Source: CADAWZ01 sp045114665 (GTDB lineage Bacteria; Vulcanimicrobiota; CADAWZ01). From it: DNA of 12,272 bases. This document shows, piece by piece, positions 5,030 to 12,144 of this stretch. The notes beneath the pieces were generated by a model. The model was not told where the DNA came from. It was given only the letters and a program-made list of their open reading frames with translations, and ran no database searches. Every line of letters starts with the position of its first letter. Position 1 is the first letter of the stretch. The stretch is taken from the NCBI GenBank assembly GCA_045114665.1, contig JBGUKW010000279.1, positions 1 to 12,272 of the forward strand, given 5' to 3'. The position numbers and the translations under genes are program-made.

Positions 5030-5434
5030 ATGGCGAATGTTGAAAAATTTGAGATACAGACAAATGCAAGAAATCAGATGATTGATATAACAAAATATGT
5101 TGAAATGGCTGTTAAAAAAAGTGGTGTAAAAAATGGAATTTGTGTAATACATATTCCTCATACTACTGCAGGTGTTACAATAAATGAAAATGCCGATCCT
5201 GATGTTTGTGATGACATCATTTTTCATCTAAATACATTGATTCCAAATTTGAAAACTTTCAAGCATTTTGAAAGAAATTCAGATTCACATTTAAAAAGTT
5301 CTATTATTGGCTGTTCTCAGACGGTCATTATAGAAAATGGTGAACTTCTTTTAGGAAGATGGCAAGGTATTTATTTTTGCGAATTTGATGGAGAGAGACA
5401 TAGAAAATTTTTTGTAAAAATAATTGAAGGATAG
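5030..5434 (+). CDS. yjbQ: YjbQ family protein (UPF0047; secondary thiamine-phosphate synthase type)
   Basis: 134 aa, full length for the family. The signature blocks are present: CVIHIPHTTAGVTINENADP (38-57) with H41 and H44 and the following Glu/Asp, then NSDSHLKSSIIG (83-94) with H87, and ENGELLLGRWQGIYFCEFDG (102-121). E. coli YjbQ has weak thiamine-phosphate synthase activity and can bypass ThiE. The physiological role of the family is not settled, so the function is a family label. Start ATG 5030 has an excellent AAGGTGGAGAGG about 8 nt before. The gene ends 43 bp before the ADP-ribosylglycohydrolase, which has its own ribosome site, and the two share a terminator at 6293-6336. The upstream gap 4840-5029 contains TATAAT at 4909-4914 as a possible -10 box with no good -35. 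Confidence 0.9.
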   Translation: MANVEKFEIQTNARNQMIDITKYVEMAVKKSGVKNGICVIHIPHTTAGVTINENADPDVCDDIIFHLNTLIPNLKTFKHFERNSDSHLKSSIIGCSQTVIIENGELLLGRWQGIYFCEFDGERHRKFFVKIIEG

Positions 5435-5477
5435 AAAAGAGGAGCATTTAGGCTCTTTCTACGAAGGAGTAAAATAT

Positions 5478-6284
5478 ATGTATGGTGCTATTTTAGGAGA
5501 TATTGTTGGCTGTCCTTATGAATTTACAGTAAGCCCCAAGATGAAAAATTTTCCTCTATTTATTAGAGAATCAAAATTTACAGATGATACTGTGATGACA
5601 ATAGCCATTGCAGATGCTCTTATAAATAATGATGTTTGTAGTGAAAACACTATAAAAAATGCAGTTATTGATTGTATGCACAAATGGGGACATAAATATC
5701 CAAATGAGAGTTACGGTGGAAGATTTAGTGATTGGCTGTTTAATAAAAAGAGAGTTCCTTATTGGAGTTTTGGAAATGGTTCTGCAATGAGAGTTTCAAG
5801 CGTTGGTTGGCTTTATGATACAATAAAAAGGACAAGAGAAGTTGCAAAATTTACAAGTGCAGTTACTCACGATCATTCTGAAGGAATAAAAGGTGCTGAA
5901 TCTGTTGCAAGTGTCATTTTCTTAGCGAGGAATAAGACCTCTAAGGAAGATATAAAAAAGTATGTGGAAAGTAATTTTTATTATGATCTTTCTCGGACTT
6001 GTGATGAAATCAGACCCAATTATAGGTTTGATGAAACTTGCCAAGGAACAGTTCCAGAGGCTATAACTGCTTTTCTTGAAGGTCAAGATTTTGAAGATGT
6101 GATACGAACTGCAGTTACCCTTGGTGGTGATTGTGATACCTTAACTTGCATTGCAGGCAGTATGGCAGAGGCTTTTTATGGAGTTCCTGAAAATTTAAAA
6201 GAAGAATGTAGAAAAAGGCTAACTCCTGAGATATTGGAAGTTATTGATAAATTTGATGAAATAAGAGAGAGAAACAAAATATAA
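5478..6284 (+). CDS. ADP-ribosylglycohydrolase family protein (ARH/DraG fold)
   Basis: 268 aa from the chosen start. Predicted to remove ADP-ribose from modified proteins or small molecules using a dinuclear Mg site. Motifs: MYGAILGDIVGCPYEF (1-16), FTDDTVMT (34-41, metal ligands T35, D36, D37), GNGSAMRVSSVGW (99-111), THDHSEGIKGAESVA (130-144), and LGGDCDT (215-221, with D218, D220, T221 as metal ligands), all in the order expected for the family. ATG 5478 was chosen because AAGGAG sits 8 nt upstream and the product begins directly with the family's N-terminal G-A-x-x-G-D. The longer frame from TTG 5424 overlaps yjbQ. It forms an operon with yjbQ. The substrate is unknown; DraG-like protein-arginine, ARH3-like and toxin-immunity roles are all possible. 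Confidence 0.92.
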   Translation: MYGAILGDIVGCPYEFTVSPKMKNFPLFIRESKFTDDTVMTIAIADALINNDVCSENTIKNAVIDCMHKWGHKYPNESYGGRFSDWLFNKKRVPYWSFGNGSAMRVSSVGWLYDTIKRTREVAKFTSAVTHDHSEGIKGAESVASVIFLARNKTSKEDIKKYVESNFYYDLSRTCDEIRPNYRFDETCQGTVPEAITAFLEGQDFEDVIRTAVTLGGDCDTLTCIAGSMAEAFYGVPENLKEECRKRLTPEILEVIDKFDEIRERNKI

Positions 6285-6292
6285 GTTTAAAT

Positions 6293-6336
6293 AAAAAATG
6301 GCTTGTAAAGTATTTTTTAGTTACAAGCCATTTTTT
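6293..6336. terminator. Strong, symmetric (bidirectional) intrinsic terminator
   Basis: AAAAAATGGCTTGTAA (6293-6308) pairs perfectly over 16 bp with TTACAAGCCATTTTTT (6321-6336). The stem carries both an A tract and a T tract, so it can terminate both strands. It begins 8 bp after the glycohydrolase stop. Confidence 0.92.
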
Positions 6337-6647
6337 ATTTATTATCGTTCAAGTCCTTTTAATGATTTGCCGTTTTTACTATGGGATTTTATTTCTCCCT
6401 GCTTTGAAATCTTTAAATATTGTACTCCATATTTTGAATTATTGCAATATTTCCACGAGGAGAAAAGGAAAAATATTGTGAAAATTTTTAATCTAAAGTC
6501 TATTTGAAAATGCAAGGGAATGTAAAAATTTTAGAGAAATAAAAAATTAGATGAAATAGAAAGCTAAAAATGCTTATAATAGACTGCGAATAAAACAACA
6601 AGTGAAGTAAAATATTAAGTCTAAAATATGTTACTGAGAGGCAATAA
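6337..6647. other. Intergenic region with the promoter for the secreted protein
   Basis: There is no convincing plus-strand gene. On the minus strand a frame ending at TAA near 6346-6348 reads YGVQYLKISKQGE and then SHSKNGKSLKGLER before the bidirectional terminator. It could be the tail of a decayed convergent gene, but it has no credible start. The right end carries the promoter described separately. Confidence 0.4.
6551..6580 (+). promoter_or_regulatory. Sigma-70-type promoter of the secreted protein gene
   Basis: A perfect TATAAT (6575-6580) with ATGAAA (6551-6556, four of six consensus bases) at 18-bp spacing. It lies 67 bp before ATG 6648. Confidence 0.55.
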
Positions 6648-7148
6648 ATGAAAAAATTAAACATTTTTATTTTTATATCTATTTTTGTTATCTCCTTTTT
6701 TATGTTAAATGCAATTTCTTATGCAGGTATATCGAATAACAAATTTTTTATCGGTGGCATAAAACTTGGTTATAATCTAAATCAGGTAAAAAAAATGTAT
6801 GGAGAGCCAAAAAAAATCGAAACAAAAATTAAAAATAGTATTCACGACGGAAGCAAATATGAATCAAAGATTGTTTATTACGGAACTTCTTTTAAAATTT
6901 ATCTTATGAATGGGTATGTTATATCTGTAATATCATCAGGTAAAAACGGAATAAAAACTTATGATGGCATAAAAGTTGGCGATCCTGAAATAAGATTAGC
7001 AGATATATATGGTCAACCAAACCAATCTGTTTCAGATAATGGAAAACAAATGTACATCTATGATGCTGAAGGTGAAAATTCATCACAATTTATATTTGAA
7101 ATCAAAAATGGCAAAATAAGTGAAATGATACTTACAACTTCTGATTAA
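6648..7148 (+). CDS. Secreted protein with two BamE/SmpA-like repeats
   Basis: 166 aa. Signal peptide: MKK, a hydrophobic core of about 17 residues, and a likely signal peptidase I site after SYA (residue 26). The mature part has two copies of a short alpha/beta unit: IGGIKLGYNLNQVKKMYGEP (35-54) and YDGIKVGDPEIRLADIYGQP (105-124). Each follows G-I-K-x-G, a helix, Y-G-x-P, then beta strands (FKIYLMNGYVISVI; FIFEIKNGKISEMIL). This G-x-x-x-x-x-V-x-x-x-Y-G-x-P pattern is that of the BamE/SmpA_OmlA fold. Similar two-repeat secreted proteins occur in Negativicutes, as far as I recall. There is no lipobox cysteine, so it is periplasmic or exported and soluble. Start ATG 6648 has GAGAGG 6 nt upstream and its own promoter. 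Precise function unknown. Confidence 0.75.
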   Translation: MKKLNIFIFISIFVISFFMLNAISYAGISNNKFFIGGIKLGYNLNQVKKMYGEPKKIETKIKNSIHDGSKYESKIVYYGTSFKIYLMNGYVISVISSGKNGIKTYDGIKVGDPEIRLADIYGQPNQSVSDNGKQMYIYDAEGENSSQFIFEIKNGKISEMILTTSD

Positions 7149-7183
7149 GAGAAATTCCAATTTTTTTTTTAAAATATGAAAAT

Positions 7184-7261
7184 ATGAGTGAAATAATTTG
7201 TCCTAAATGTAGTTTAGAAAATGTAAAAGATATTTTTCAACTTTATCTTCAAACGAAGTGA
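7184..7261 (+). pseudogene. Possible zinc-ribbon N-terminal remnant (25 aa)
   Basis: ATG 7184 opens MSEIICPKCSLENVKDIFQL and stops at TGA 7259-7261. The C-P-x-C with a following S-x-E-N is the first half of a typical zinc ribbon, a common N-terminal add-on of bacterial multi-domain proteins. The second CxxC is missing, so this would be a fragment, perhaps of another LRR gene lost here. It could also be chance. Confidence 0.3.
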
Positions 7262-7375
7262 AAGTAATATTAATTGCATTAATTACAAGGCAATTAATAC
7301 TATTTTATAATCAAATAGCCGTGTACAGCATATATTGGATAGTTTATAACAAATTTTTATTTAATTTACTGTAAA

Positions 7376-7420
7376 GCACCGTAATGCCCCTAAATTTTTA
7401 TTTATGGGGATATAAGGTGC
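7376..7420. repeat. Nested inverted repeat in the leader of the LRR gene
   Basis: Outer arms GCACC (7376-7380) and GGTGC (7416-7420), extended by TAA/TTA with one mismatch. Inner arms CCCC (7387-7390) and GGGG (7406-7409), extended by AAA/TTT. These GC pairs stand out in the AT-rich leader. It could be an RNA structure or the trace of a small mobile element. Confidence 0.5.
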
Positions 7421-7538
7421 ATTAAAATACTTGGACAAAACAAAGGATAAATCTTTAATCAATAATTATTCCATTTGTATCCAAAAAATATCTCGCTAAA
7501 TAATTGAAGTTCCATTCATTGAAAGGAATATAATTAAA

Positions 7539-10412
7539 ATGGAATTTTCTAAAAAAGTCACATTAAATGATAAAATTCTTCAACTATTAGGATATGAAAA
7601 AATAAAAATATCTTATTTTGATGAACCCAAAAAAGAAAAAAAATATTTCTTTAATTTACAAAAAAATAATCAAGATATTACATTTATTGATATTCCTGAA
7701 AAATATGATTATGAGGGAGAAAGTTATACTATAACAAAAATAGGTAACAGTGCTTTTTGGGAATGTAGAAATATAAAAAATATCAATCTACCGAATAGTA
7801 TTGTAGAGATAGAAAAAAAAGCATTTTCAGGTTGTGAATCACTTGAAAATATAAATATTCCAGATAGTGTTAAGTATATAGGTGAATATGCTTTTAGTTT
7901 TTGTAAATCATTAAAAAGTATAAATATTTCAAATAATATTACAAAAATAACAACAGGCTCTTTTAGAAATTGTTCATCATTAACAAGTATAACAATACCT
8001 GATAATGTAACAGAAATTGATAATAATGCTTTTAATGGTTGCTCTTCATTAACAAATATAAATCTACCTAATAGTATTAGACAAGTAGGAAATGGTGCTT
8101 TTTGGGATTGCTCATCATTAACAAATATAGCTATACCTAATAGTGTTATACAAATAGGTGATAATGCTTTCACAAATTGTTATTCTTTAGCAAGTATAGA
8201 AATACCTAATAATGTAACAAAAATTGGAATGTTTATTTTTAGTTGTTGTAAATCATTAAAAAATATAAAGATATCTAATAGGGTAACACAAATTTTAGAT
8301 GGTGCTTTTAGTAATTGCTCATCCTTAACAAGCGTAACTATACCTGATAGCGTAACAAAAATTGGAAGCAAAGCTTTTAGTAATTGTTCTTTATTAAAAA
8401 ATGTAGAGATACCAAATAGCGTAACACAAATAGGAAATGGAACGTTTAGCCATTGTAAATCATTAAAAAGTCTAAATATCCCTGATAGTGTAACATTTAT
8501 CAATGATAACCTTTTTAATTATTGTTCTTCATTGGAAAATATAGAGATACCAAACAGTATTATTGGAATTGGAAACTTTGTTTTTAGCAATTGTTCTTCA
8601 TTAAAAAATACAGAGATACCAAATAGTGTAATACAAATAGGCAATGGAACTTTTAGTCATTGTAAATCATTAAAAAATATAAGTATCCCTAATAGTTTAA
8701 CATTTATCAATGATAACCTTTTTAATGCTTGTTCTTCATTAGAAAAGATAGAGATACCAAACAGTGTTATTGGAATTGGAAAGTTTGCTTTTAGTGATTC
8801 TTCTTCATTAATTAGTGTAACTCTACCTAATAGTGTAACAGAAATAAATGATAATGCTTTCACAAATTGTTCTTCTTTATCAAATATAAATATACCTGAT
8901 AATGTAACAGAAATTGGAATTTTTGCTTTTAGTGACTGTTCTTCATTAACAAATATAGAAATACCTGATAGTGTTCAAAAAATTGGTAAAGGTGCTTTTA
9001 ATAATTGTTCTTCTTTAACAAGGGTAACCATATCTAACAGCGTTACAAAGATTGATTATGCTACTTTTAGTGGTTGTTCTTCATTAACAAATATAAAAAT
9101 ACCTAATAGCGTAACAAGAATTGGTAAAGGTGCTTTTTCAGGTTGTTTTTCATTAACAAGTATCGAAATACCTGATAGTGTAACAGAAATAAGTAATAAT
9201 GCTTTCACAAATTGTTCTTCATTAACAAATGTAATTGTACCAGTTACACTTGATGAAAATGTACTTACACAATTGGGATATGATGTTAAGTATGAGAATA
9301 AAGGACTAAATGCTCAAAAAACTTATTTAAAGATAAACGAACAAGATGTAATTTCTCTTAATATACCAGCAACATATAGTTATTGCGGTAATAATTATAA
9401 GATTATAAAAATAGGTGAAGGAACTTTCAGTGGATGTTCTTCATTAATAAATTTAGAAATACCTAATAATGTAATAAAAATAGGAAATGGTGCTTTTAGT
9501 AATTGCAATTCATTAACAAGTGTAACAATACCTAATAGCGTAACAGAAATTGGTAATAAAGCTTTTAAAAATTGTTTTTCATTAACAAATGTAACAATAC
9601 CTAATAGCGTAACAAAAATTGGCAAAGGTGCTTTTTTAGGCTGTCCTGCATTTGCTAATGTAAGATATCAAAGTGTATTAGATAAATTGGAAAAAGATTT
9701 AGTAGTAGTTTTAAATGTTTTAGATAAAGAAGATAAGAACATAAACAATAGTGTACAAAGTTATGGAGATAAATCAGCTTTTGAAGAAGTTTCACATATT
9801 GAGTCTTGTCAAAAAATAGATGAATTACATTTGGGTTTAAAAATAAATTCAAGTGAATATATAGAAGTTACACTTGATGAAAATGTACTTATACAGCTTG
9901 GCTATGATGTTAAATATGAAAATAAAGGACAAAATAATCAAAAAACTTATTTAAAGATAAATGACCAAGATGTAATTTCTCTTGTTATACCAGCAACATA
10001 TAGTTATTGTGGCAATAATTACATGATTACAAAAATAGGTGATAGGGTTTTTAGTGGTTGTTCTTCATTAACAAGTGTAACCATACCCAATAATGTAATT
10101 GAAATAGGAGATTGTGTATTTACTAATTGTTCTTTATTAAGAAGTATAACAATACCGAGCAGTATTAGACAAATTAATAAAAGTGCTTTTTATGGTTGTC
10201 AATCTTTGACAAATGTAAATATAACAAAATTACATAAATCTAAAATTAGAATTTACCAATTGGCTAAACGACTTTCAATTTCCCTTAAAGAAGTAATGGG
10301 TATTTTAAAAGATTTAGGTGAACAGGTTCGTTCTCATCAGAGTGCAATTAGTGATTCAGTAGCGAATAAAATAATTTCTTCAATTATAAAAAAATGGTGT
10401 AATGAAATATAA
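7539..10412 (+). CDS. BspA-like LRR_5 protein with three VTLxE modules and a C-terminal IF2_N-like domain (957 aa)
   Basis: The layout is modular. Residues 5-64 are a first VTLNDKILQLLGY module. Residues 65-568 hold 22 LRRs of about 23 residues with the LRR_5 consensus T-x-I-G-x-x-A-F-x-x-C-S-S-L-x-x-I-x-I-P-x-S-V. Module 2 follows (569-621), then four LRRs to about 711, a charged spacer, module 3 (777-829) and three LRRs (830-896). KIRIYQLAKRLSISLKEVMG (902-921), then LGEQVRSHQSAISD, matches the IF2_N domain of translation factor IF-2. LRR_5/BspA proteins usually bind proteins at the cell surface, but no signal peptide, anchor or sorting signal is visible here. Start ATG 7539 has AAAGGA 12 nt upstream. 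Repeats 10-16 include a 207-bp tandem duplication. The LRR call is firm; partner, location and function are unknown. Confidence 0.93.
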   Translation: MEFSKKVTLNDKILQLLGYEKIKISYFDEPKKEKKYFFNLQKNNQDITFIDIPEKYDYEGESYTITKIGNSAFWECRNIKNINLPNSIVEIEKKAFSGCESLENINIPDSVKYIGEYAFSFCKSLKSINISNNITKITTGSFRNCSSLTSITIPDNVTEIDNNAFNGCSSLTNINLPNSIRQVGNGAFWDCSSLTNIAIPNSVIQIGDNAFTNCYSLASIEIPNNVTKIGMFIFSCCKSLKNIKISNRVTQILDGAFSNCSSLTSVTIPDSVTKIGSKAFSNCSLLKNVEIPNSVTQIGNGTFSHCKSLKSLNIPDSVTFINDNLFNYCSSLENIEIPNSIIGIGNFVFSNCSSLKNTEIPNSVIQIGNGTFSHCKSLKNISIPNSLTFINDNLFNACSSLEKIEIPNSVIGIGKFAFSDSSSLISVTLPNSVTEINDNAFTNCSSLSNINIPDNVTEIGIFAFSDCSSLTNIEIPDSVQKIGKGAFNNCSSLTRVTISNSVTKIDYATFSGCSSLTNIKIPNSVTRIGKGAFSGCFSLTSIEIPDSVTEISNNAFTNCSSLTNVIVPVTLDENVLTQLGYDVKYENKGLNAQKTYLKINEQDVISLNIPATYSYCGNNYKIIKIGEGTFSGCSSLINLEIPNNVIKIGNGAFSNCNSLTSVTIPNSVTEIGNKAFKNCFSLTNVTIPNSVTKIGKGAFLGCPAFANVRYQSVLDKLEKDLVVVLNVLDKEDKNINNSVQSYGDKSAFEEVSHIESCQKIDELHLGLKINSSEYIEVTLDENVLIQLGYDVKYENKGQNNQKTYLKINDQDVISLVIPATYSYCGNNYMITKIGDRVFSGCSSLTSVTIPNNVIEIGDCVFTNCSLLRSITIPSSIRQINKSAFYGCQSLTNVNITKLHKSKIRIYQLAKRLSISLKEVMGILKDLGEQVRSHQSAISDSVANKIISSIIKKWCNEI
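8406..8819 (+). repeat. 207-bp tandem duplication inside the LRR gene
   Basis: Positions 8406-8612 are repeated at 8613-8819 in direct tandem, in frame: 69 residues, i.e. three LRRs, residues 290-358 and 359-427. Markers present in both copies are IGNGTFSHCKSLK and TFINDNLFN. About 16 of 69 residues differ, so the duplication is not brand new. Such a unit can expand or contract by slippage or recombination. Confidence 0.9.
9243..9401 (+). repeat. VTLxE module, second copy of the LRR gene
   Basis: 53 codons beginning VTLDENVLTQLGYDVKYENK and ending IPATYSYCGNNYK. Aligned with 9867-10025 it differs at about 18 of 159 bases and 6 of 53 residues, so this pair is a fairly recent duplication or is kept alike by gene conversion. 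Confidence 0.9.
9867..10025 (+). repeat. VTLxE module, third copy of the LRR gene
   Basis: Partner of 9243-9401, beginning VTLDENVLIQLGYDVKYENK. It is followed directly by ITKIG and further LRRs, as are the other copies, so the module acts as a start cap for each LRR block. Confidence 0.9.
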
Positions 10413-10493
10413 GTGAAACGGATTTTATCAAAATGAAGAAGTTCGCAGTTCTTTAACAGATATGATAAATTGTATTATAAAGGATATTGTAAA

Positions 10494-12046
10494 ATGACTA
10501 TTACCGATGCAGTTAAAAAGATAATAGAATTAAAAGGCTTGGATATATTCAAGAATTTAAAGCAATTTTGGGCATTTCTTGATGATTTAGCTCCAGAGTG
10601 TCAAAAAGAGCGGAAAATCATCAAGAATAATTTCGATGAAAATATTTTGGGATTGTTTGTTGATGAATCAAAAAGACCTAATCAGCGTTTGCGTTGGGTT
10701 CAGATAAAACTGATGATGTCGGACTTGCCAAGGATTGGGCAGATTTTATTATTGAATCTTTTGGGCTTGCTCTTGGTTGGGAAAATGAACTGCAAGATTT
10801 AAAAGTAAATGCTCCAATTTTGAACAATGCACCAAAAGCAAATTCTCAACAAGAATCAGTAAATCCAAATGTTCAAGATGTTACTCTGAATGATGATGTG
10901 CTTAAACAATGGGGATTTACTGATAAAAATTTAATTCCTACTGTTCTTAATATTCCATCAACATATAAAACTTTATTTGGTATCACATACAGAATAATTA
11001 AAATTGGGAATGAAGTTTTTAAAGATTGTGATAAATTACAAAGTGTTACAATACCAGATACAGTTAAGGAAATAGGGGATAGTGCCTTCGAAAATTGGCA
11101 AGGTTTTAGAGAAAATAAATATTCCTGATTCTGTTAATAAAATCGGAAAGAGATCTTTTGTTAACTGTAAATCATTAAATAGTATCAATCTTCCGAATGA
11201 TATTACAGAAATTGGAGATGGTGCATTTTGTGGCTGTGAATCTTTGATTACTGCAGTTATTCCAAATAAAGTTACAAAAATAGCAGAAGGATTGTTTGGT
11301 AATTGTAAATCTCTTGTAAGTATAACCATTCCAAATGGTGTAACTGAAATTGGAGATTTAGCATTTGCAGGCTGTGATGCTCTTAACAGTGTTATTATTC
11401 CCAAAACAGTAACAAAAATAGGAAGCAAGGCATTTGCAAATTGTAAATTTATTGATAGCATTATAATTCCAAATACTGTTACAGATATAGGTGCAGAAGC
11501 TTTCGGCGGTTGTGAAAAATTGCAACAATTTACATTACCGACAAGATTTACTGTCTTTAAAGATGATGTAAAGAAAAAAGTAGAGTATGATTTAACAATA
11601 AAAGGACAAGAACAAAAAAAGAATTATATAGAAGTTACTCTTAATGAAAGTGTTCTTAACAATTAGGTTAAATATAAATATAATCAGTGGATTGCTTATG
11701 AATTAGTTTATTGTAAGCAAAATGGACAACCTATAACTTCATTAATTATTCCAACTTTTTACAGTTATAAGGGTAAATATTATAAAATAACAAAAATTGG
11801 TCATAATGTTTTTTGTAAATGTCCATCTTTAATAAGTATAACGCTACCAAATAGTATTACAGAAATTGATAATGATGCTTTTTGTAATTGTTCATCATTA
11901 ACAAATATAACGATACCTGATAATGTAAAAAAAATAGGTTATTGTGTTTTTATGGGATGTTCTTTATTAACTATTTCAATTTCTAAAAAATGTTCTACAG
12001 GTCATACCGTTTTTGATGGTTGTAAAAAAGTGATAAGAAGAGATTA
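10494..12046 (+). pseudogene. Broken LRR_5 gene with a helical N-terminal domain (two frameshifts and a TAG)
   Basis: ATG 10494 has AAGGA at 10-nt spacing. Segment 1 (10494 to about 10690) reads ITDAVKKIIELKGLDIF, then AFLDDLAPECQKERKII. A missing base near 10691-10694 moves to segment 2, which continues LGSDKTDDVGLAKDWADFII and ALGWENELQ. Together they form a helical domain of about 100 residues. A VTLNDDVLKQWGF module and one LRR follow. An extra G at 11097/11098 breaks the frame: removing it restores AFENCKVLEKINIPDSV. Segment 3 carries five more LRRs, a spacer and a further module (VTLNESVLN) cut by TAG 11664-11666. The same frame then continues past the stop with YSYKGKYYKITKIG and three LRRs to TAA 12044-12046. 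Without the lesions it would encode about 517 residues. No signal peptide. It lies 81 bp after the intact LRR gene with no terminator between them. Confidence 0.85.
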
Positions 12047-12144
12047 ATATACATTACCTATATTTACTGGGCATTTCAACATTATTATAACAGATTCACT
12101 TTAGAGACTTTAAGTAATAGTTTATTTTGTAATATTTTATAACG

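Larger units (their letters stand above)
7149..7538 (+). other. Leader/intergenic region upstream of the large LRR gene
   Basis: It contains a 25-codon frame at 7184-7261 and two inverted repeats. One is TATTAATTGC/GCAATTAATA (7268-7277 and 7290-7299, perfect 10 bp). The other is a nested stem at 7376-7420. A poor promoter candidate, TTGGAC (7432-7437) 16 bp before TTTAAT (7454-7459), lies downstream of both. No recognised riboswitch class. The region is otherwise featureless AT-rich DNA. Confidence 0.45.

Noticed and set aside
7724..9625. Long minus-strand open frames opposite the LRR array (rich in I-F-V-T-L-L-G-I patterns)
   Set aside because: They are antisense shadows of the repetitive LRR codons; the same pattern appears opposite the second LRR gene and follows the 69-nt repeat period.
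10660..10700. Programmed -1 ribosomal frameshift in the second LRR gene
   Set aside because: The AAAAAG run is not in the frame needed for an X-XXY-YYZ slip, and the gene has two further lesions, so decay or error is simpler.
11664..11666. TAG read as a recoded sense codon
   Set aside because: Other genes in the window do not need TAG as sense, and the flanking module is short of several conserved residues (QLGY), which fits local deletion.
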